From contig NC_079887.1 of assembly GCF_029227915.1 (NCBI RefSeq), forward strand, positions 1,860,001-1,924,000: DNA of 64,000 nt, read 5' to 3'. The translations under genes were made by a program, and so were the position numbers. Under the pieces are notes generated by a model, which saw nothing but the letters and a program-made list of their open reading frames with translations, did no database searches and was not told the origin of the DNA. Source of the DNA: Hydractinia symbiolongicarpus. Taxonomy: Eukaryota; Cnidaria; Hydrozoa; Anthoathecata; Hydractiniidae. Position 1 is the first letter of the stretch; each line of letters starts with the position of its first letter. Positions 38,824-51,047 of this stretch are shown here, one piece after another.

Positions 38824-39229
38824 CGATTTTTTAACTTATTTTTTCATCACTAAAACGCATGAGACTTGTAGTTTTTAAAAATGTTTTCATTTTTGATGAG
38901 ACGCTGAATAAAAGAAGTTTAATCGCCGGCAAACGAAAACCTGCGATTTCCCGTAAATCCCGGACTCGGCCCGTATAGTCAAAAGTATACAAAGAAAGTA
39001 TGTAGGGAGTAAACTTATTTCCCAAACGATTTTTTAAATTATTATTTCACCACTAAAGCCCATGAGACTTGTAGTTTTTAAAAATGTTTTCATTTTTGAT
39101 GAGACGCTGAATAAAAGAAGTTTAATCGCCGGCAAACGAAAACCTGCGATTTCCCGTAAATCCCGGACTCGGCCCGTATAGTCAAAAGTATACAAAGAAA
39201 GTATGTAGGGAGTAAACTTATTTCCCAAA
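38824..39229 (-). repeat. Adjacent twin monomers sharing a private variant
   Basis: Two successive 203-bp units both contain AAGTATGTAGGGAG (near 39,000 and 39,203), not seen elsewhere in the window. Apart from the first bases (TTAACTTATT versus TTAAATTATT, TCATCAC versus TCACCAC) they appear identical, so one monomer was recently duplicated alone. Confidence 0.88.
39027..39229 (-). repeat. Representative 203-bp satellite monomer
   Basis: One full unit, chosen because the neighbour at 38,824-39,026 is almost identical and fixes the period at exactly 203 bp. On the given strand it holds a T6 tract starting at 39,030, a near-perfect dyad at 39,078-39,099 (9-bp arms, TTTT loop, one G-T wobble), the CpG-rich CGCCGGC at 39,127-39,133 and GTATAC at 39,188-39,193. 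Base composition of the family consensus is about 37% G+C (76 of 203) with 11 CpG. Because 203 is not divisible by 3, the reading frame shifts at every monomer boundary. A 64-codon open frame fits in one monomer but cannot run on. Confidence 0.95.
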
Positions 39230-40260
39230 CGATTTTTTAAATTATTATTTCACCACTAAAGCCCATGAGACTTGTAGTTTTTAAAAATGTTTTCATTTTT
39301 GATGAGACGCTGAATAAAAGAAGTTTAATCGCCGGCAAACAAAAACCCGCGATTTCTAGTAAATCCCGGACTCGCCCCGTATAGTCAAAAGTATACAAAG
39401 AAAGTACCCAGGGAGTAAACTCATTTCCCGAACGATTTTTTAAATTATTATTTCACCACTAAAGCCCATGAGACTTGTAGTATTTAAAAATGTTTTCATT
39501 TTTGATGAGACGCTTAATAAAAGAGGTTTAATCGCCGGCAAACGAAATCCCGCGATTTCCCGTAAATCCGGGGCTTGGCCCGTATAGTCGAATGTATACA
39601 AAGAAAGTACCCAGGAAGTAAACTCATTTCCCGAACGATTTTTTAAATTTTTTTTTTACCACTAAAACGCATGAGACTTGTAGTTTTCAAAAATGTTTTC
39701 ATTTTTGATGAGACGCTTAATGAAAGTGGTTTAATCGCCGGCAAACGAAAACCCGCGATTTCCCGTAAATCCCGATCTTGGCCCGTATAGTCGAATGTAT
39801 ACAAAGAAAGTACCCTGTGAGTAAACTCATTTCCAGAACGATTTTTTAAATTATTTTTTCACCACTAAAACGCATAAGACTTGTAGTTTTCAAAAATGTT
39901 TTCATTTCTGATGAGACGCTGAATAAAATAAGTTTAATCGCCGCAAACGAAAACCCGCGATTTCCCGTAAATCCCGGGCTTGGCCCGTATAGTCAAAAGT
40001 ATACAAAGATAGTACCCAGGGAGTAAACTCATTTCTCGAACGATTTTTTAACTTATTTTTTCATCACTAAAACGCATGAGACTTGTAGTTTTTAAAAATG
40101 TTTTCATTTTTGATGAGACGCTGAATAAAAGAAGTTTAATCGCCGGCAAACGAAAACCTGCGCTTTCCCGTAAATCCCGGACTCGGCCCGTATAGTCAAA
40201 AGTATACAAAGAAAGTATCCAGGGAGTAAACTTATTTCCCAAACGATTTTTTAAATTATT
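39230..40260 (-). repeat. Reverse monomers repeating the 38.0-38.8 kb series
   Basis: The order of subtypes (CTAGTAAATCC, AGGAAGTAAAC, T run with TACCACT, CATAAGACTTG, TTAACTTATT) is the same as at about 38,020-39,020. The offset is about 1,217 bp (six monomers). Confidence 0.83.
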
Positions 40261-43132
40261 ATTTCACCACTAAAGCCCATGAGACTTGTAGTTTTTAAAA
40301 ATGTTTTCATTTTTGATGAGACGCTGTATAAAAGAAGTTTAATCCCCGGCAAACAAAAACCCGCGATTTCCCGTAAATCCCGGACTCGCCCCGTATAGTC
40401 AAAAGTATACAAAGAAAGTACCCAGGGAGTAAACTCATTTCCCGAACGATTTTTTAAATTATCTTTTCACCACTAAAACGCATGAGACTTGTAGTTTTCA
40501 AAGATGTTTTCATTTTTGATGAGACGCTGAATAAAAGAAGTTTAATCGCGGCAAACGAAAACCTGCGATTTTCCGTAAATCCCGGACTCGGCCTGTATAG
40601 TCAAAAGTATACAAAGAAAGTACCCGGGGTGTAAACTCATTTCCCAAACGATTTTTTAAATTATTATTTCACCACTAAAGCCCATGAGACTTGTAGTATT
40701 TAAAAATATTTTCATTTTTGATGAGACGCTAAATAAAACAAGTTTAATCGCCGGCAAACGAGAACATGCGATTTCCCGTAAATCCCGGACTCGGTCCGTA
40801 TAGTGAAAAGTATACAAAGATAGTACCCGGGGTGTAAACTCATTTCCCGAACGATTTTTTAAATTATTATTTCACCACTAAAGCCCATGAGACTTGTAGT
40901 TTTTAAAAATGTTTTCATTTTTGATGAGACACTTAATAAAAGAGGTTTAATCGCCGGCAAACGAAATCCCGCGATTTCCCGTAAATCCGGGGCTTGGCCC
41001 GTATAGTCGAATGTATACAAAGAAAGTACCCAGGAAGTAAACTCATTTCCCGAACGATTTTTTAAATTATTATTTCACCACTAAAGCCCATGAGACTTGT
41101 AGTATTTAAAAATATTTTCATTTTTGATTAGACGCTGAATAAAAGAAGTTTAATCGCCGGCAAACAAAAACCCGCAACTTCCCGTAAATCCCGGACTCGG
41201 CCCGTAAAGTCAAAAGTATACAAAGAAAGTACCCAGGGAGAAAACTCAATTCCCGAACGATTTTTTAAATTATTATTTCACCACTAAAGCCCATGAGACT
41301 TGTAGTATTTAAAAATATTTTCATTTTTGATGAGACGCTAAATAAAACAAGTTTAATCGCCGGCAAACGAGAACATGCGATTTCCCGTAAATCCCGGTCT
41401 CGGTCCGTATAGTGAAAAGTATACAAAGAAAGTACCCGGGGTGTAAACTCATTTCCCGAACGATTTTTTAAATTATTATTTCACCACTAAAGCCCATGAG
41501 ACTTGTAGTTTTCAAAAATGTTTTCATTTCTGATGAGACGCTGAATAAAATAAGTTTAATCGCCGCAAACGAAAACCTGCGATTTCCCGTAAATCCCGGA
41601 CTCGGCCCGTATAGTCAAAAGTATACAAAGAAAGTATCCAGGGAGTAAACTTATTTCCCAAACGATTTTTTAAATTATTATTTCACCACTAAAGCCCATG
41701 AGACTTGTAGTTTTTAAAAATGTTTTCATTTTTGATGAGACGCTGTATAAAAGAAGTTTAATCGCCGGCAAACGAAAACCTGCGATTTCCCGTAAATCCC
41801 GGACTCGGCCCGTATAGTCAAAAGTATACAAAGAAAGTATCCAGGGAGTAAACTTATTTCCCAAACGATTTTTTAAATTATTATTTCACCACTAAAGCCC
41901 ATGAGACTTGTAGTTTTTAAAAATGTTTTCATTTTTGATGAGACGCTGTATAAAAGAAGTTTAATCCCCGGCAAACAAAAACCCGCGATTTCCCGTAAAT
42001 CCCGGACTCGCCCCGTATAGTCAAAAGTATACAAAGAAAGTACCCAGGGAGTAAACTCATTTCCCGAACGATTTTTTAAATTATTTTTTCACCACTAAAA
42101 CGCATGAGACTTGTAGTTTTCAAAGATGTTTTCATTTTTGATGAGACGCTGAATAAAAGAAGTTTAATCGCGGCAAACGAAAACCTGCGATTTTCCGTAA
42201 ATCCCGGACTCGGCTTGTATAGTCAAAAGTATACAAAGAAAGTACCCGGGGTGTAAACTCATTTCCCAAACGATTTTTTAAATTATTATTTCACCACTAA
42301 AGCCCATGAGACTTGTAGTATTTAAAAATATTTTCATTTTTGATGAGACGCTAAATAAAACAAGTTTAATCGCCGGCAAACGAGAACATGCGATTTCCCG
42401 TAAATCCCGAACTCGGTCCGTATAGTGAAAAGTATACAAAGATAGTACCCGGGGTGTAAACTCATTTCCCGAACGATTTTTTAAATTATTATTTCACCAC
42501 TAAAGCCCATGAGACTTGTAGTTTTTAAAAATGTTTTCATTTTTGATGAGACACTTAATAAAAGAGGTTTAATCGCCGGCAAACGAAATCCCGCGATTTC
42601 CCGTAAATCCGGGGCTTGGCCCGTATAGTCGAATGTATACAAAGAAAGTACCCAGGAAGTAAACTCATTTCCCGAACGATTTTTTAAATTATTATTTCAC
42701 CACTAAAGCCCATGAGACTTGTAGTATTTAAAAATATTTTCATTTTTGATTAGACGCTGAATAAAAGAAGTTTAATTGCCGGCAAACAAAAACCCGCAAC
42801 TTCCCGTAAATCCCGGACTCGGCCCGTAAAGTCAAAAGTATACAAAGAAAGTACCCAGGGAGAAAACTCAATTCCCGAACGATTTTTTAAATTATTATTT
42901 CACCACTAAAGCCCATGAGACTTGTAGTATTTAAAAATATTTTCATTTTTGATGAGACGCTAAATAAAACAAGTTTAATCGCCGGCAAACGAGAACATGC
43001 GATTTCCCGTAAATCCCGGACTCGGTCCGTATAGTGAAAAGTATACAAAGAAAGTACCCGGGGTGTAAACTCATTTCCCGAACGATTTTTTAAATTATTA
43101 TTTCACCACTAAAGCCCATGAGACTTGTAGTT
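40261..43132 (-). repeat. Eight-monomer higher-order duplication
   Basis: 40,261-41,510 matches 41,883-43,132 at an offset of about 1,622 bp. Shared tags are GACGCTGTATAAAAG, TTTAATCCCCGGC, TTAATCGCGGCAAACG, AACGAGAACATGCG, GACTCGGTCCGTATAGTG (one copy GAACTCGG), CAAAGATAGTACCCGG, GAGACACTTAATAAAAG, GGCCCGTAAAGTC and GAAAACTCAATTCCC. Differences are few (GGCCTG / GGCTTG near 40,590 and 42,213). Confidence 0.88.
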
Positions 43133-45492
43133 TTTAAAAATGTTTTCATTTTTGATGAGACGCTTAATAAAAGAGGTTTAATCGCCGGCAAACGAAATCC
43201 CGCGATTTCCCGTAAATCCGGGGCTTGGCCCGTATAGTCGAATGTATACAAAGAAAGTACCCAGGAAGTAAACTCATTTCCCGAACGATTTTTTAAATTT
43301 TCTTTTTACCACTAAAACGCATGAGACTTGTAGTTTTCAAAAATGTTTTCATTTTTGGTGAGACGCTTAATGAAAGTGGTTTAATCGCCGGCAAACGAAA
43401 ACCCGCGATTTCCCGTAAATCCCGATCTTGGCCCGTATAGTCGAATGTATGCAAAGAAAGTACCCTGTGAGTAAACTCATTTCCAGAACGATTTTTTAAA
43501 TTATTTTTTCACCACTAAAACGCATAAGACTTGTAGTTTTCAAAAATGTTTTCATTTCTGATGAGACGCTGAATAAAATAAGTTTAATTGCCGCAAACGA
43601 AAACCCGCGATTTCCCGTAAATCCCGGGCTTGGCCCGTATAGTCAAAAGTATACAAAGATAGTACCCAGGGAGTAAACTCATTTCTCGAACGATTTTTTA
43701 ACTTATTTTTTCATCACTAAAACGCATGAGACTTGTAGTTTTTAAAAATGTTTTCATTTTTGATGAGACGCTGAATAAAAGAAGTTTAATCGCCGGCAAA
43801 CGAAAACCTGCGATTTCCCGTAAATCCCGGACTCGGCCCGTATAGTCAAAAGTATACAAAGAAAGTATCCAGGGAGTAAACTTATTTCCCGAACGATTTT
43901 TTAAATTTTTTTTTCACCACTAAAACGCATGAGACTTGTAGTTTTTAAAAATGTTTTCATTTTTGATGATACGCTTAACGAAAGAGGTTTAATCGCCGGC
44001 AAACGAAAACCCGCGATTTCCCGTAAATCCCAGGCTTGGCCCGTATAGTCGAATGTATACAAAGAAAGTACCCAGGAAGTAAACTCATTTCCCGAACGAT
44101 TTTTTAAATTATTATTTCACCACTAAAGCCCATGAGACTTGTAGTATTTAAAAATATTTTCATTTTTGATTAGACGCTGAATAAAAGAAGTTTAATCGCC
44201 GGCAAACAAAAACCCGCAACTTCCCGTAAATCCCGGACTCGGCCCGTAAAGTCAAAAGTATACAAAGAAAGTACCCAGGGAGAAAACTCAATTCCCGAAC
44301 GATTTTTTAAATTATTATTTCACCACTAAAGCCCATGAGACTTGTAGTATTTAAAAATATTTTCATTTTTGATGAGACGCTAAATAAAACAAGTTTAATC
44401 GCCGGCAAACGAGAACATGCGATTTCCCGTAAATCCCGGACTCGGTCCGTATAGTGAAAAGTATACAAAGAAAGTACCCGGGGTGTAAACTCATTTCCCG
44501 AACGATTTTTTAAATTATTATTTCACCACTAAAGCCCATGAGACTTGTAGTTTTTAAAAATGTTTTCATTTTTGATGAGACGCTTAATAAAAGAGGTTTA
44601 ATCGCCGGCAAACGAAATCCCGCGATTTCCCGTAAATCCGGGGCTTGGCCCGTATAGTCGAATGTATACAAAGAAAGTACCCAGGAAGTAAACTCATTTC
44701 CCGAACGATTTTTTAAATTTTTTTTTTACCACTAAAACGCATGAGACTTGTAGTTTTCAAAAATGTTTTCATTTTTGGTGAGACGCTTAATGAAAGTGGT
44801 TTAATCGCCGGCAAACGAAAACCCGCGATTTCCCGTAAATCCCGATCTTGGCCCGTATAGTCGAATGTATGCAAAGAAAGTACCCTGTGAGTAAACTCAT
44901 TTCCAGAACGATTTTTTAAATTATTTTTTCACCACTAAAACGCATAAGACTTGTAGTTTTCAAAAATGTTTTCATTTCTGATGAGACGCTGAATAAAATA
45001 AGTTTAATTGCCGCAAACGAAAACCCGCGATTTCCCGTAAATCCCGGGCTTGGCCCGTATAGTCAAAAGTATACAAAGATAGTACCCAGGGAGTAAACTC
45101 ATTTCTCGAACGATTTTTTAACTTATTTTTTCATCACTAAAACGCATGAGACTTGTAGTTTTTAAAAATGTTTTCATTTTTGATGAGACGCTGAATAAAA
45201 GAAGTTTAATCGCCGGCAAACGAAAACCTGCGATTTCCCGTAAATCCCGGACTCGGCCCGTATAGTCAAAAGTATACAAAGAAAGTATCCAGGGAGTAAA
45301 CTTATTTCCCGAACGATTTTTTAAATTTTTTTTTCACCACTAAAACGCATGAGACTTGTAGTTTTTAAAAATGTTTTCATTTTTGATGATACGCTTAACG
45401 AAAGAGGTTTAATCGCCGGCAAACGAAAACCCGCGATTTCCCGTAAATCCCAGGCTTGGCCCGTATAGTCGAATGTATACAAAGAAAGTACC
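42612..45492 (-). repeat. Seven-monomer higher-order duplication (1,420 bp)
   Basis: 42,612-44,072 matches 44,032-45,492 at an offset of 1,420 bp. Both contain GCCCGTAAAGTC, AACTCAATTCCCG, ATTTTTGGTGAGACGCTTAAT, GAATGTATGCAAAG, TTTAATTGCCGCAAACG and TGATGATACGCTTAACG. Differences noticed include the T run (TTTCTTTTTACC against an uninterrupted T run at about 43,300 and 44,720). This unit overlaps the preceding eight-monomer one, so the two events were staggered. Confidence 0.88.
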
Positions 45493-48206
45493 CTGTGAGT
45501 AAACTCTTTTCCAGAACGATTTTCTAAAATATTTTTTCACCACTAAAACGCATAAAACTTGTAGTTTTCAAAAATGTTTTCATTTCTGATGAGACGCTGA
45601 ATAAAAGAAGTTTAATCGCCGGCAAACGAAAACCCGAGATTTCCCGTAAATCCCGAGCTTGGCCCGTATAGTCAAAAGTATACAAAGATAGTACCCAGGG
45701 AGTAAACTTATTTCCCGAACGATTTTTTGATTTATTTTTTCACCACTAAAACGCATGAGTCTTGTACTTTTCAAAAATGTTTTCATTTTTGATGAAATTC
45801 TGAATAAAAGAAGTTTAATCGCCGGCAAACGAAAACCTGCGATTTCCCGTAAATCCCGGACTCGGCCCGTATAGTCAAAAGTATACAAAGAAAGTACCCA
45901 GGGAGTAAACTCATTTCTCGAACGATTTTTTAAATTATTTTTTCACCACTAAAACGCATGAGACTTGTAGTTTTCAGAAATGTTTTCATTTTTGATGAGA
46001 CGCTTAATGAAAGTGGTTTAATCGCCGGCAAACGAAAACCCGCGATTTCCCGTAAATCCCGGGCTTGGCCCGTATAGTCGAATGTATACAAAGAAAGTAC
46101 CCTGTGAGTAAACTCATTTCCAAAACGATTTTTTAAATTATCTTTTCACCACTAAAACGCATGAGACTGGTAGTTTTCAAAAATATTTTCATTTTTGATG
46201 AGACGCTGAATAAAAGAAGTTTAATCGCCGGCACACGAAAACCCGCCATTTCCCGTAAACCCCGGACTCGGTCCGTATAATCAAAAGTATACAAAGAAAG
46301 TACCCAGGGAGTAAACTCATTTCCCGAACGATTTTTTAAATTATTTTTTCACCACTAAAACGCATGAGACTTGTAGTTTTCAAAAATGTTTTCATTTTTG
46401 ATGAGACGCTGAATAAAAGAAGTTTAATCGCCGGCAAACGAAAACCTGCGATTTCCCGTAAATCCCAGACTCGGCCCGTATTGTCAAAAGTTTACAAAGA
46501 AAGTACCCAGGGAGTAAACTCATTTCCCAAACGATTTTTTAAATTATTATTTCACCAGTAAAGCCCATGAGACTTGTAGTTTTTAAAAATGTTTTCATTT
46601 TTGATGAGACGCTGAATAAAAGAAGTTTAATCGCCGGCAAACGAAAACCCGCCATTTCCCGTAAATCCCGGACTCGGCCCGTATAGTCAAAAGTATACAA
46701 GGAAAGTACCCAGTGAGTAAACTCATTTCCCGAACGAATTTTTAAATTATTTTTTCACCACTAAAACGCATGAGACTTGTAGTTTTCAGAAATGTTTTCA
46801 TTTTTGATCAGACGCTTAATGAAAGTGGTTTAATCGCCGGCAAACGAAAACCCGCGGTTTCCCGTAAATCCCGGGCTTGGCCCGTATAGTCGAATGTGTA
46901 CAAAGAAAGTACCCTGTGAGTAAACTCATTTCCGAAACGATTTTTTAAATTATCTTTTCACCACTAAAACGCTTGAGACTTGTAGTTTTCAAAAATGTTT
47001 TCATTTTTGGTGAGACGCTTAATAAAAGAAGTTTAATCGCAGACAAACGAAAACCCGCCATTTCCCGTAAACCCCGGACTCGGCCCGCATAGTCAAAAGT
47101 ATACAAAGAAAGTACCCAGGGAGTAAACTTAATTCCCGAACCATTTTTTAAATTATTTTTTCACCACTAAAACGCATGAGACTTGTAGTTTTCAAAAATG
47201 TTTTCATTTTTGATGAGACGCTGAATAAAAGAAGTTTAATCGCCGGCAAACGAAAACCTGCGATTTCCCGTAAATTTCGGACTCTGCCCGTATAGTGAAA
47301 AGTATAAAAAGAAAGTACCCAGGGTGTAAACTCATTTCCCGAACGATTTTTTAAATTATTATTTCACCACTAAAGCCCATGAGACTTGTAGTATTTAAAA
47401 ACATTTTCATTTTTGATGAGACGCTGAATAAAAGAAGTTTAATCGCCGGCAAACAAAAACCCGCGACTTCCCGTAAATCCCGGACTCGGCCCGTATAGTA
47501 AAAAGTATACAAAGAAAGTACCCAGGGAGTAAACTCATTTCCCGAACGATTTTTTAAATTATTTTTTCACCACTAAAACGCATGAGACTTGTAGTTTTCA
47601 AAGATGTTTTCTTTTTTGATGAGACGCTGAGTAAAAGAAGTTTAATCGCCGCAAACGAAAACCTGCGATTTCCCGTAAATCCCGGACTCGGCCCGTATAG
47701 TCAAAAGTATACAAAGAAAGTACCCGGGGTGTAAACTCATTTCCCGAACGATTTTTTAAATTATTATTTCACCACTAAAGCCCATGAGACTTGTAGTATT
47801 TAAAAATATTTTCATTTTTGATGAGACGCTAAATAAAAGAAGTTTAATCGCCGGCAAACGAAAACCTGCAATTTCCCGTAAATCCCCGACTCGGCCCGTA
47901 TAGTCAAAAGTATACAAAGAAATTACTCGGGGTGTAAACTCATTTCCCGAACGATTTTTTAAATTATTATTTCACCACTAAAGCCCATGAGACTAGTAGT
48001 TTTTAAAAATGTTTTCATTTTTGATGAGACGCTTAATAAAAGAGGTTTAATCGCCGGCAAACGAAATCCCGCGATTTCCCGTAAATCCGGGGCTTAGCCC
48101 GTATAGTCGAATGTATACAAAGAAAGTACCCAGGAAGTAAACTCATTTCCCGAACGATTTTTTAAATTATTTTTTCACCACTAAAACGCATGAGACTTGT
48201 AGTTTT
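45329..48206 (-). repeat. 2,841-bp tandem duplication (14 monomers), copy 1
   Basis: Matches 48,170-51,047 at an offset of exactly 2,841 bp. Private variants all shared with copy 2 include AAACTCTTTTCCAG, TTTTCTAAAATATT, CATAAAACTTG, CCCGAGATTTCC, GATGAAATTCTG, GACTGGTAG, GGCACACG, GTATTGTCAAAAGTTTAC, GATCAGACGC, CGCAGACAAACG, GAACCATTTTTT, GATGTTTTCTTTTTTG, GAGTAAAAG, AATTACTCGG, GACTAGTAG and GGCTTAGCCC. No internal difference was found in the stretches compared. Boundaries come from mismatches at 45,328/48,169 and 48,207/51,048. Confidence 0.93.
46380..46401 (-). repeat. Monomer-internal dyad, reverse subarray example
   Basis: Perfect arms TCAAAAATG (46,380-46,388) and CATTTTTGA (46,393-46,401) around TTTT. 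In monomers of the TTTTTAAAAATG subtype one pair becomes a G-T wobble. In the TATTTAAAAATATTTTC subtype two positions differ, so stem quality varies with monomer subfamily. Confidence 0.85.
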
Positions 48207-51047
48207 TAAAAATGTTTTCATTTTTGATGATACGCTTAACGAAAGAGGTTTAATCGCCGGCAAACGAAAACCCGCGATTTCCCGTAAATCCCAGGCTTGG
48301 CCCGTATAGTCGAATGTATACAAAGAAAGTACCCTGTGAGTAAACTCTTTTCCAGAACGATTTTCTAAAATATTTTTTCACCACTAAAACGCATAAAACT
48401 TGTAGTTTTCAAAAATGTTTTCATTTCTGATGAGACGCTGAATAAAAGAAGTTTAATCGCCGGCAAACGAAAACCCGAGATTTCCCGTAAATCCCGAGCT
48501 TGGCCCGTATAGTCAAAAGTATACAAAGATAGTACCCAGGGAGTAAACTTATTTCCCGAACGATTTTTTGATTTATTTTTTCACCACTAAAACGCATGAG
48601 TCTTGTACTTTTCAAAAATGTTTTCATTTTTGATGAAATTCTGAATAAAAGAAGTTTAATCGCCGGCAAACGAAAACCTGCGATTTCCCGTAAATCCCGG
48701 ACTCGGCCCGTATAGTCAAAAGTATACAAAGAAAGTACCCAGGGAGTAAACTCATTTCTCGAACGATTTTTTAAATTATTTTTTCACCACTAAAACGCAT
48801 GAGACTTGTAGTTTTCAGAAATGTTTTCATTTTTGATGAGACGCTTAATGAAAGTGGTTTAATCGCCGGCAAACGAAAACCCGCGATTTCCCGTAAATCC
48901 CGGGCTTGGCCCGTATAGTCGAATGTATACAAAGAAAGTACCCTGTGAGTAAACTCATTTCCAAAACGATTTTTTAAATTATCTTTTCACCACTAAAACG
49001 CATGAGACTGGTAGTTTTCAAAAATATTTTCATTTTTGATGAGACGCTGAATAAAAGAAGTTTAATCGCCGGCACACGAAAACCCGCCATTTCCCGTAAA
49101 CCCCGGACTCGGTCCGTATAATCAAAAGTATACAAAGAAAGTACCCAGGGAGTAAACTCATTTCCCGAACGATTTTTTAAATTATTTTTTCACCACTAAA
49201 ACGCATGAGACTTGTAGTTTTCAAAAATGTTTTCATTTTTGATGAGACGCTGAATAAAAGAAGTTTAATCGCCGGCAAACGAAAACCTGCGATTTCCCGT
49301 AAATCCCAGACTCGGCCCGTATTGTCAAAAGTTTACAAAGAAAGTACCCAGGGAGTAAACTCATTTCCCAAACGATTTTTTAAATTATTATTTCACCAGT
49401 AAAGCCCATGAGACTTGTAGTTTTTAAAAATGTTTTCATTTTTGATGAGACGCTGAATAAAAGAAGTTTAATCGCCGGCAAACGAAAACCCGCCATTTCC
49501 CGTAAATCCCGGACTCGGCCCGTATAGTCAAAAGTATACAAGGAAAGTACCCAGTGAGTAAACTCATTTCCCGAACGAATTTTTAAATTATTTTTTCACC
49601 ACTAAAACGCATGAGACTTGTAGTTTTCAGAAATGTTTTCATTTTTGATCAGACGCTTAATGAAAGTGGTTTAATCGCCGGCAAACGAAAACCCGCGGTT
49701 TCCCGTAAATCCCGGGCTTGGCCCGTATAGTCGAATGTGTACAAAGAAAGTACCCTGTGAGTAAACTCATTTCCGAAACGATTTTTTAAATTATCTTTTC
49801 ACCACTAAAACGCTTGAGACTTGTAGTTTTCAAAAATGTTTTCATTTTTGGTGAGACGCTTAATAAAAGAAGTTTAATCGCAGACAAACGAAAACCCGCC
49901 ATTTCCCGTAAACCCCGGACTCGGCCCGCATAGTCAAAAGTATACAAAGAAAGTACCCAGGGAGTAAACTTAATTCCCGAACCATTTTTTAAATTATTTT
50001 TTCACCACTAAAACGCATGAGACTTGTAGTTTTCAAAAATGTTTTCATTTTTGATGAGACGCTGAATAAAAGAAGTTTAATCGCCGGCAAACGAAAACCT
50101 GCGATTTCCCGTAAATTTCGGACTCTGCCCGTATAGTGAAAAGTATAAAAAGAAAGTACCCAGGGTGTAAACTCATTTCCCGAACGATTTTTTAAATTAT
50201 TATTTCACCACTAAAGCCCATGAGACTTGTAGTATTTAAAAACATTTTCATTTTTGATGAGACGCTGAATAAAAGAAGTTTAATCGCCGGCAAACAAAAA
50301 CCCGCGACTTCCCGTAAATCCCGGACTCGGCCCGTATAGTAAAAAGTATACAAAGAAAGTACCCAGGGAGTAAACTCATTTCCCGAACGATTTTTTAAAT
50401 TATTTTTTCACCACTAAAACGCATGAGACTTGTAGTTTTCAAAGATGTTTTCTTTTTTGATGAGACGCTGAGTAAAAGAAGTTTAATCGCCGCAAACGAA
50501 AACCTGCGATTTCCCGTAAATCCCGGACTCGGCCCGTATAGTCAAAAGTATACAAAGAAAGTACCCGGGGTGTAAACTCATTTCCCGAACGATTTTTTAA
50601 ATTATTATTTCACCACTAAAGCCCATGAGACTTGTAGTATTTAAAAATATTTTCATTTTTGATGAGACGCTAAATAAAAGAAGTTTAATCGCCGGCAAAC
50701 GAAAACCTGCAATTTCCCGTAAATCCCCGACTCGGCCCGTATAGTCAAAAGTATACAAAGAAATTACTCGGGGTGTAAACTCATTTCCCGAACGATTTTT
50801 TAAATTATTATTTCACCACTAAAGCCCATGAGACTAGTAGTTTTTAAAAATGTTTTCATTTTTGATGAGACGCTTAATAAAAGAGGTTTAATCGCCGGCA
50901 AACGAAATCCCGCGATTTCCCGTAAATCCGGGGCTTAGCCCGTATAGTCGAATGTATACAAAGAAAGTACCCAGGAAGTAAACTCATTTCCCGAACGATT
51001 TTTTAAATTATTTTTTCACCACTAAAACGCATGAGACTTGTAGTTTT
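48170..51047 (-). repeat. 2,841-bp tandem duplication (14 monomers), copy 2
   Basis: Directly adjacent second copy; the matched intervals overlap by 37 bp because both share ordinary monomer sequence at the seam. It retains all the rare variants of copy 1 and therefore looks like the youngest multi-kilobase event in the window. An alternative is an assembly duplication, which only read depth or spanning long reads could exclude. Confidence 0.93.

Noticed and set aside
40320-40340. TATA-box-like GTATAAAAG in some monomers (40,326, 41,747, 41,949, 61,414) and GTATAAAAAG in others
   Set aside because: These arise by single substitutions from GAATAAAAG or GTATACAAAG. There is no conserved downstream gene or initiator, so no promoter can be supported.
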